DNA from: an uncultured Spirochaetales bacterium
GTDB taxonomy: Bacteria > Spirochaetota > Spirochaetia > Treponematales > Treponemataceae
Reading direction: 5' to 3'
Length of the DNA: 27,169 nucleotides
Assembly: GCA_946061495.1 (NCBI GenBank)
Contig: CAMGSV010000006.1
Span: 1 to 27,169 of the forward strand
The notes below the pieces were generated by a model. It saw only the letters and a program-made list of their open reading frames with translations, was not told the DNA's origin and searched no databases. A program made the translations under genes and the position numbers. Positions 23,930 to 27,169 of this stretch are shown piece by piece. The first letter of the stretch is position 1, and each line of letters starts with the position of its first letter.

Positions 23930-24406
23930 ATGAGCGAAAAATGCACTGATAGTATGAACCGATTTCTGGAACTGGACAAGCACCAAGCCATTCCCCTGCA
24001 GGTTTCCCTACACCTGCTGTGCTGCAAAAAATGCCGTACCCAAGTTCGACTGATGACTATGGCGGAGCTCCGCTGCAGCGAGCCACTTTCCATACCAGCC
24101 ACCGACAGCGATCTGGCCATTGCCATGCTGATGAGGAAAATCGATCCCAGCTACACCCCCGAGCTGACTGGAGGCCACATCTCCATGCGGCGCTGGATTG
24201 TGTCTGGCATTGCCATGATCCTGGGGATGCTTTTCTTCCTGCTCTCACCCAACGCCATGAACAATACGACCTTAAGCATTTCCTTCTATCTCTTCTTCGC
24301 CTGTGCCATCAGCGCCTACTGTGCCATCTTTGTGGGCAGCAACATGGATTTTTTCGTAAAGAAAATTGAGACCCTCAACAACCACAATCTTGCCATAAAG
24401 AATTAG
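23930..24406 (+). CDS. anti-sigma factor, ZAS (zinc-binding) type, membrane-bound
   Basis: The 158-residue protein has a short N-terminal cytoplasmic domain with HLLCCKKC, which fits the HxxxCxxC zinc anti-sigma motif exactly. Two TM segments follow (WIVSGIAMILGMLFFLLS and ISFYLFFACAISAYCAIFVG) and a short basic tail. It should hold the adjacent ECF sigma at the membrane until a redox or envelope signal releases it. Two starts are possible: ATG 23915 (GGAAG upstream) and ATG 23930 (GAAGGAGA upstream). I prefer the second for its stronger site. A terminator follows, closing the unit. Confidence 0.78.
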   Translation: MSEKCTDSMNRFLELDKHQAIPLQVSLHLLCCKKCRTQVRLMTMAELRCSEPLSIPATDSDLAIAMLMRKIDPSYTPELTGGHISMRRWIVSGIAMILGMLFFLLSPNAMNNTTLSISFYLFFACAISAYCAIFVGSNMDFFVKKIETLNNHNLAIKN

Positions 24407-24426
24407 GGTGACGTACTCCTGAGGAG

Positions 24427-24452
24427 GACGGGAAATTTTTCCCGTCATTTTT
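24427..24452 (+). terminator. terminator of the sigma/anti-sigma unit
   Basis: GACGGGAA (24427-24434) pairs with TTCCCGTC (24439-24446) around a 4-nt loop, followed by ATTTTT (24447-24452). It lies 20 bp after the anti-sigma stop. Confidence 0.85.
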
Positions 24453-24574
24453 AAAAATCCCCTTGATTCAAAGGCCATTTCAACGTATCATGGATAGCAG
24501 AGAGTGTTGAAAAATAGACACTCGACTGTTCCCCGTTGACAGCCGCACACTTCATATAGATTCAGGAATACTGC

Positions 24575-24841
24575 ATGTACGCTTTGACACAAACAATTTC
24601 AACTCCCTCATTCATCCCTGTCCGAGGTGTTCCTGCAGATGTGCTGCCCGGCCAGAGGAACGGCCGTCCCTTTAGCTTTACCACATTCAACACCGTGGCA
24701 CCCGTCACCGCCTTCGCCGAATCCGCCCGGGTCATTGTAGAGCAGAACGGAATCTTCTGCATTGCCGAGGTCTTTGAGCCGTCACCCCTTGCCCTGGACA
24801 TGGAATTCAAGAGCCTTGTGGATTCCGTAATGGGGAAGTGA
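24575..24841 (+). CDS. small hypothetical protein
   Basis: This 88-codon frame has an AGGAA ribosome-like site 7 nt before its ATG and ordinary codon use. The product has no signal peptide or TM segment. The second half (AESARVIVEQNGIFCIAEVF) reads like strands of a small soluble domain. I recognise no family. It stands alone between the sigma unit's terminator and the poly-C region. Upstream, GAGTGT (24502-24507) and ACACTC (24518-24523) form a small inverted repeat that might be an operator. The gene is plausible but not certain. Confidence 0.5.
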   Translation: MYALTQTISTPSFIPVRGVPADVLPGQRNGRPFSFTTFNTVAPVTAFAESARVIVEQNGIFCIAEVFEPSPLALDMEFKSLVDSVMGK

Positions 24842-25130
24842 AAGAATGCCCATGAACAGCCCATCACCGCTTGATTGCAGACCAGTTGCTACCCCCCCCC
24901 CTCATCTCCAACACAAATAAAGCAAATTCATATAAACCAAGATATTGGAAGGACAATCCCCTCAGAAAGAACACCTGTAGCTACACGCACCCTACAGTCA
25001 GCTCCATTTTCTCCATGCCGGCAGGCAATCCCACCAAGGATACGTTGTGTCCGGGGTTGAACATAAAAGCGAAGGGCAGTCGGCACACTCGCCAAAGGTT
25101 CCCGGCTCCCCTCCAAAGGAGTAGATGTTC
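24842..25130 (+). promoter_or_regulatory. lipoprotein upstream region with a C10 tract
   Basis: This 289-bp gap has an uninterrupted run of ten C at 24892-24901. A TATAAA at 24931-24936 lies 29 bp after the run and could be a -10; no good -35 is seen. AAAGGAG (25115-25121) is the ribosome site for the following lipoprotein. The region stays open in several frames on both strands, but none has a good start site, so I call no gene here. Homopolymer tracts of this size are prone to slippage. Confidence 0.5.
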
Positions 25131-27053
25131 ATGAAAACATCCACAATCCATTCTAATGGAAAGAAAGGGTGGCCTGCAAGGGTGCTTGCCGGCCTTGTGT
25201 TTGCGGCGCTGGTTCTCACTGGCTGCCCCCAGCCATCTGGCGGCGGTGCCGGAGGAGGCAAGGATAGCCAACAGGAGAAAATCGATCCACCCCTTGCAGT
25301 CACCAATTTGAGTGCTGTCTACGATGCCACCAAGAAAACCGTGACAGTGAGCTGGAATAAACCCGCCGGAACCACCGCCCATAAGTACAAGGTGACACTG
25401 GGGAGCACGAAAAAGGAAAGCTATTCGACAGATTGCACCTTCACCGGTATAGAAGCCACGGAAAAGGAGGAGACCGTGACGGTGGTGGGCGTGGCAAAGG
25501 ACGGCACCACGGGAGCAAAGGCCACCACAACGGTCAAGCTGACGGCAGAGCTGGCAGTGGCGGCCATAAAGCCAAATGCCGCCGTCCTCGCACCGAGAGC
25601 CTCTAGAACCGTCACCGTCACCTTCACCAACGGAGGGAAGATTCAAGACACTGATACCTTGCAGCTCCAGCTCTACAAGGGAGAGGCAAAGGAAGGTAAA
25701 GCTGTAGACCTGACAAAATCTCGGGACGAGGATTATTCTGCCTATCTTTCCGCACCTGCAACCGTCGGCACCTACACACTGAAGGTGCTGCGCAACAATA
25801 CAGAGGTACCGGGACAGACAGCCACCCTCACCGTCCAAAAGCCAAAGATTGACAGCATCACCCTGAACAAGACGGAGGTGCGCCCCGGCTCCACCATCAT
25901 CGGAGAACTCAAGGGCAACGAAGCCCTGGCCTCCCTCTTCGGACTGCAGGCAACTGTCACTGCGACAGACGGCAGTGAAGTGGGACAATCCAGCTACATC
26001 TCCAACCTGCAATTCACCTATGCCGTGCCAGCTGGCACTTCCGAAGGAACCTACACCATCACTGTCACCCAGAGCGGCACGACTACGAGCCTTGGAACGG
26101 TCAAATTCACCGTCAAGGCGGACGCACCGCTGCCCAGCATGGACAACCCCTTTGCGGATGGCAATTCCTACATCACGACCGACGGTTACCAGCCCATCAC
26201 CTGGAAGGTACAGGGAAACCACCTCGTCACAACGGAAACTAGCTATAACGGCACCACAGAGGAAAACTGGTACACCTTCAGCCACGACGCTGCCAACAAG
26301 CGGATAACCCTCACCCCCTACAAGCTGTACGAAGGGGAGTCCGGGAAGACGCTTACCAAGGCCGAGTATGAGAAGGCATTGAGGGAGTCGCAAATGTACT
26401 CAGAAGACGCTCTCCGGGCATTTTATAAGCAAGAAATTGCTACCGATGAGGGAAAAAAGGATGTAATAGCCCAAATAAAAGATGCAGATCCTACCGTCAC
26501 CGGCTTGGAATCCATGACCGACGACCAGCTCGTGGACACCTACATCAGTGTCATGCTTAAGAGCATGGGCTACAACAATTGGAATGAGTCTGTTACGGCC
26601 ATGATACAGCAAAACCTCAAGGTGTTTGACGTCAAGACTACCTACAGCTATGAGGCGGACAGCAGCATCGGTTCCCTGGTGGCAACGGAGTGGTGGGCCC
26701 CCAACGCCACCTTCAAGACCCTGTACGATGCAGGAACATACTTCCGCTTTTCATACAATGGTAGTGGAGAAGCCGCAGGAACCATAACCAGAATTGATTT
26801 CAGAGGAACCGATGTTACATTATCTACTGGAAAGGACTCCTCCACGTACTACACCATCGAGTCAGTCTCCGGCAACACCATCAAACTGAAGGCTGACAGT
26901 GGTGACACTGCCACCATGACATTCGGCCCCATCACCGACAAGGCACCTGCCTATGAAGGGGATAGCCCCCAGAAGCAGATGACCGTCACCTACAGTGGCC
27001 AGAGTTATACCCTCACCCACAGACTAACAAGACACAGCTTTACCATCCAGTAA
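25131..27053 (+). CDS. large surface lipoprotein with FN3/Ig-like domains
   Basis: This 640-residue protein has a lipoprotein signal (basic start, then VLAGLVFAALVLTGC, Cys32) followed by a Gly/Ser linker. Residues ~55-125 resemble a fibronectin type III domain (LAVTNLSAVYDATKKTVTVS, then HKYKVTLGS and TVVGVAKDGTTGAKA). Two Ig-like beta segments follow at about 130-210 and 215-305. The remaining ~330 residues are strand-rich with one helical stretch (LTKAEYEKALRESQMYSEDA, DALRAFYKQEI) and match no family I know. It is probably anchored in the outer membrane and exposed. An ATG at 25125 is also in frame, but 25131 has better spacing from AGGAG. It ends at a strong double-hairpin terminator. 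Confidence 0.8.
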   Translation: MKTSTIHSNGKKGWPARVLAGLVFAALVLTGCPQPSGGGAGGGKDSQQEKIDPPLAVTNLSAVYDATKKTVTVSWNKPAGTTAHKYKVTLGSTKKESYSTDCTFTGIEATEKEETVTVVGVAKDGTTGAKATTTVKLTAELAVAAIKPNAAVLAPRASRTVTVTFTNGGKIQDTDTLQLQLYKGEAKEGKAVDLTKSRDEDYSAYLSAPATVGTYTLKVLRNNTEVPGQTATLTVQKPKIDSITLNKTEVRPGSTIIGELKGNEALASLFGLQATVTATDGSEVGQSSYISNLQFTYAVPAGTSEGTYTITVTQSGTTTSLGTVKFTVKADAPLPSMDNPFADGNSYITTDGYQPITWKVQGNHLVTTETSYNGTTEENWYTFSHDAANKRITLTPYKLYEGESGKTLTKAEYEKALRESQMYSEDALRAFYKQEIATDEGKKDVIAQIKDADPTVTGLESMTDDQLVDTYISVMLKSMGYNNWNESVTAMIQQNLKVFDVKTTYSYEADSSIGSLVATEWWAPNATFKTLYDAGTYFRFSYNGSGEAAGTITRIDFRGTDVTLSTGKDSSTYYTIESVSGNTIKLKADSGDTATMTFGPITDKAPAYEGDSPQKQMTVTYSGQSYTLTHRLTRHSFTIQ

Positions 27054-27058
27054 AGCTT

Positions 27059-27121
27059 CCGGGGCAACACGCCCCGGGTCAGGGAGCGGCCTCGGCAGAC
27101 AAACCTGCCGGGGCTTTTTTT
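27059..27121 (+). terminator. double-hairpin terminator after the lipoprotein
   Basis: The first stem is CCGGGGC (27059-27065) with GCCCCGG (27071-27077). The second is GCCTCGGCAG (27089-27098) with CTGCCGGGGC (27105-27114), ten pairs with one wobble, followed by seven T (27115-27121). The last 48 bases of the window hold nothing I can identify. Confidence 0.9.
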
Positions 27122-27169
27122 GTAACAACAACGCTTTACAAAACAGATCACTTGCTTTACATTATATGC

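Noticed and set aside
24871..25134. 87-codon frame crossing the C10 tract and overlapping the lipoprotein start
   Set aside because: It would need a TTG start without a ribosome site, and its sequence looks non-coding. It is kept only as part of the upstream region.
24981..26393. 470-codon open frame antisense to the lipoprotein gene
   Set aside because: Composition is typical of antisense reading (Gly, Cys, Leu-rich). The plus strand has a lipobox, ribosome site and terminator, so the plus-strand gene is the real one.

Overview
The window looks like chromosome from a treponeme-like spirochaete. The first ~550 bases are the 5' part of a 16S rRNA gene on the minus strand, with spirochaete-type signatures. 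The protein set agrees: spirochaetal lipoproteins with relaxed lipoboxes, groEL without groES, HPr plus HPr kinase in a diderm, a FliL-like protein, a chemoreceptor, and an ECF sigma / zinc anti-sigma pair. Base composition varies. The left end is fairly AT-rich, while the rimO-uvrD-hflX block is clearly GC-rich, and this creates many long spurious antisense frames. I cannot name the species.

Layout. From 1 to about 10.83 kb almost everything is on the minus strand: 16S rRNA with a leader and tandem promoters; pgsA and a cytidylate-kinase-like/BON protein; a LysM-like exported protein with its overlapping lipoprotein partner; the hpf-hprK-ptsH-lexA-holA cluster; and a long gene fusing a Gfo/Idh/MocA oxidoreductase to RNase HI. 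Two short plus-strand genes interrupt this: a NUDIX hydrolase and a YdbC/PC4-like protein. A degraded IS30-type transposase piece lies near 9.1 kb. From 10.95 kb to the right end everything is on the plus strand: groEL; a chemoreceptor; lolA-rodZ-rimO-uvrD/pcrA-hflX as one tight run; a FliL-like protein; a small three-TM protein, ECF sigma and ZAS anti-sigma; a small orphan ORF; and a large surface lipoprotein behind a poly-C tract.

How the genes work together. The hpf-hprK-ptsH-lexA-holA run joins ribosome hibernation, HPr-based carbon/energy signalling, SOS repression and the clamp-loader delta subunit under one recognisable promoter, with a possible attenuator after hpf. The lolA-rodZ-rimO-uvrD-hflX run covers lipoprotein transport, cell shape, ribosome modification, DNA repair and ribosome rescue. 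The 22.98-24.41 kb unit is a self-contained envelope-stress module.

Most unusual items: the oxidoreductase-RNase HI fusion; the C10 tract upstream of the lipoprotein; a promoter placed so that the FliL-like mRNA would start at or beside its ATG; an inverted repeat abutting a TATAAT and a sigma-28-like site before the chemoreceptor; a tandem 11-bp repeat before the lolA promoter; and a kinase-like protein whose P-loop is altered. I did not find a CRISPR array, prophage or obvious new defence system.
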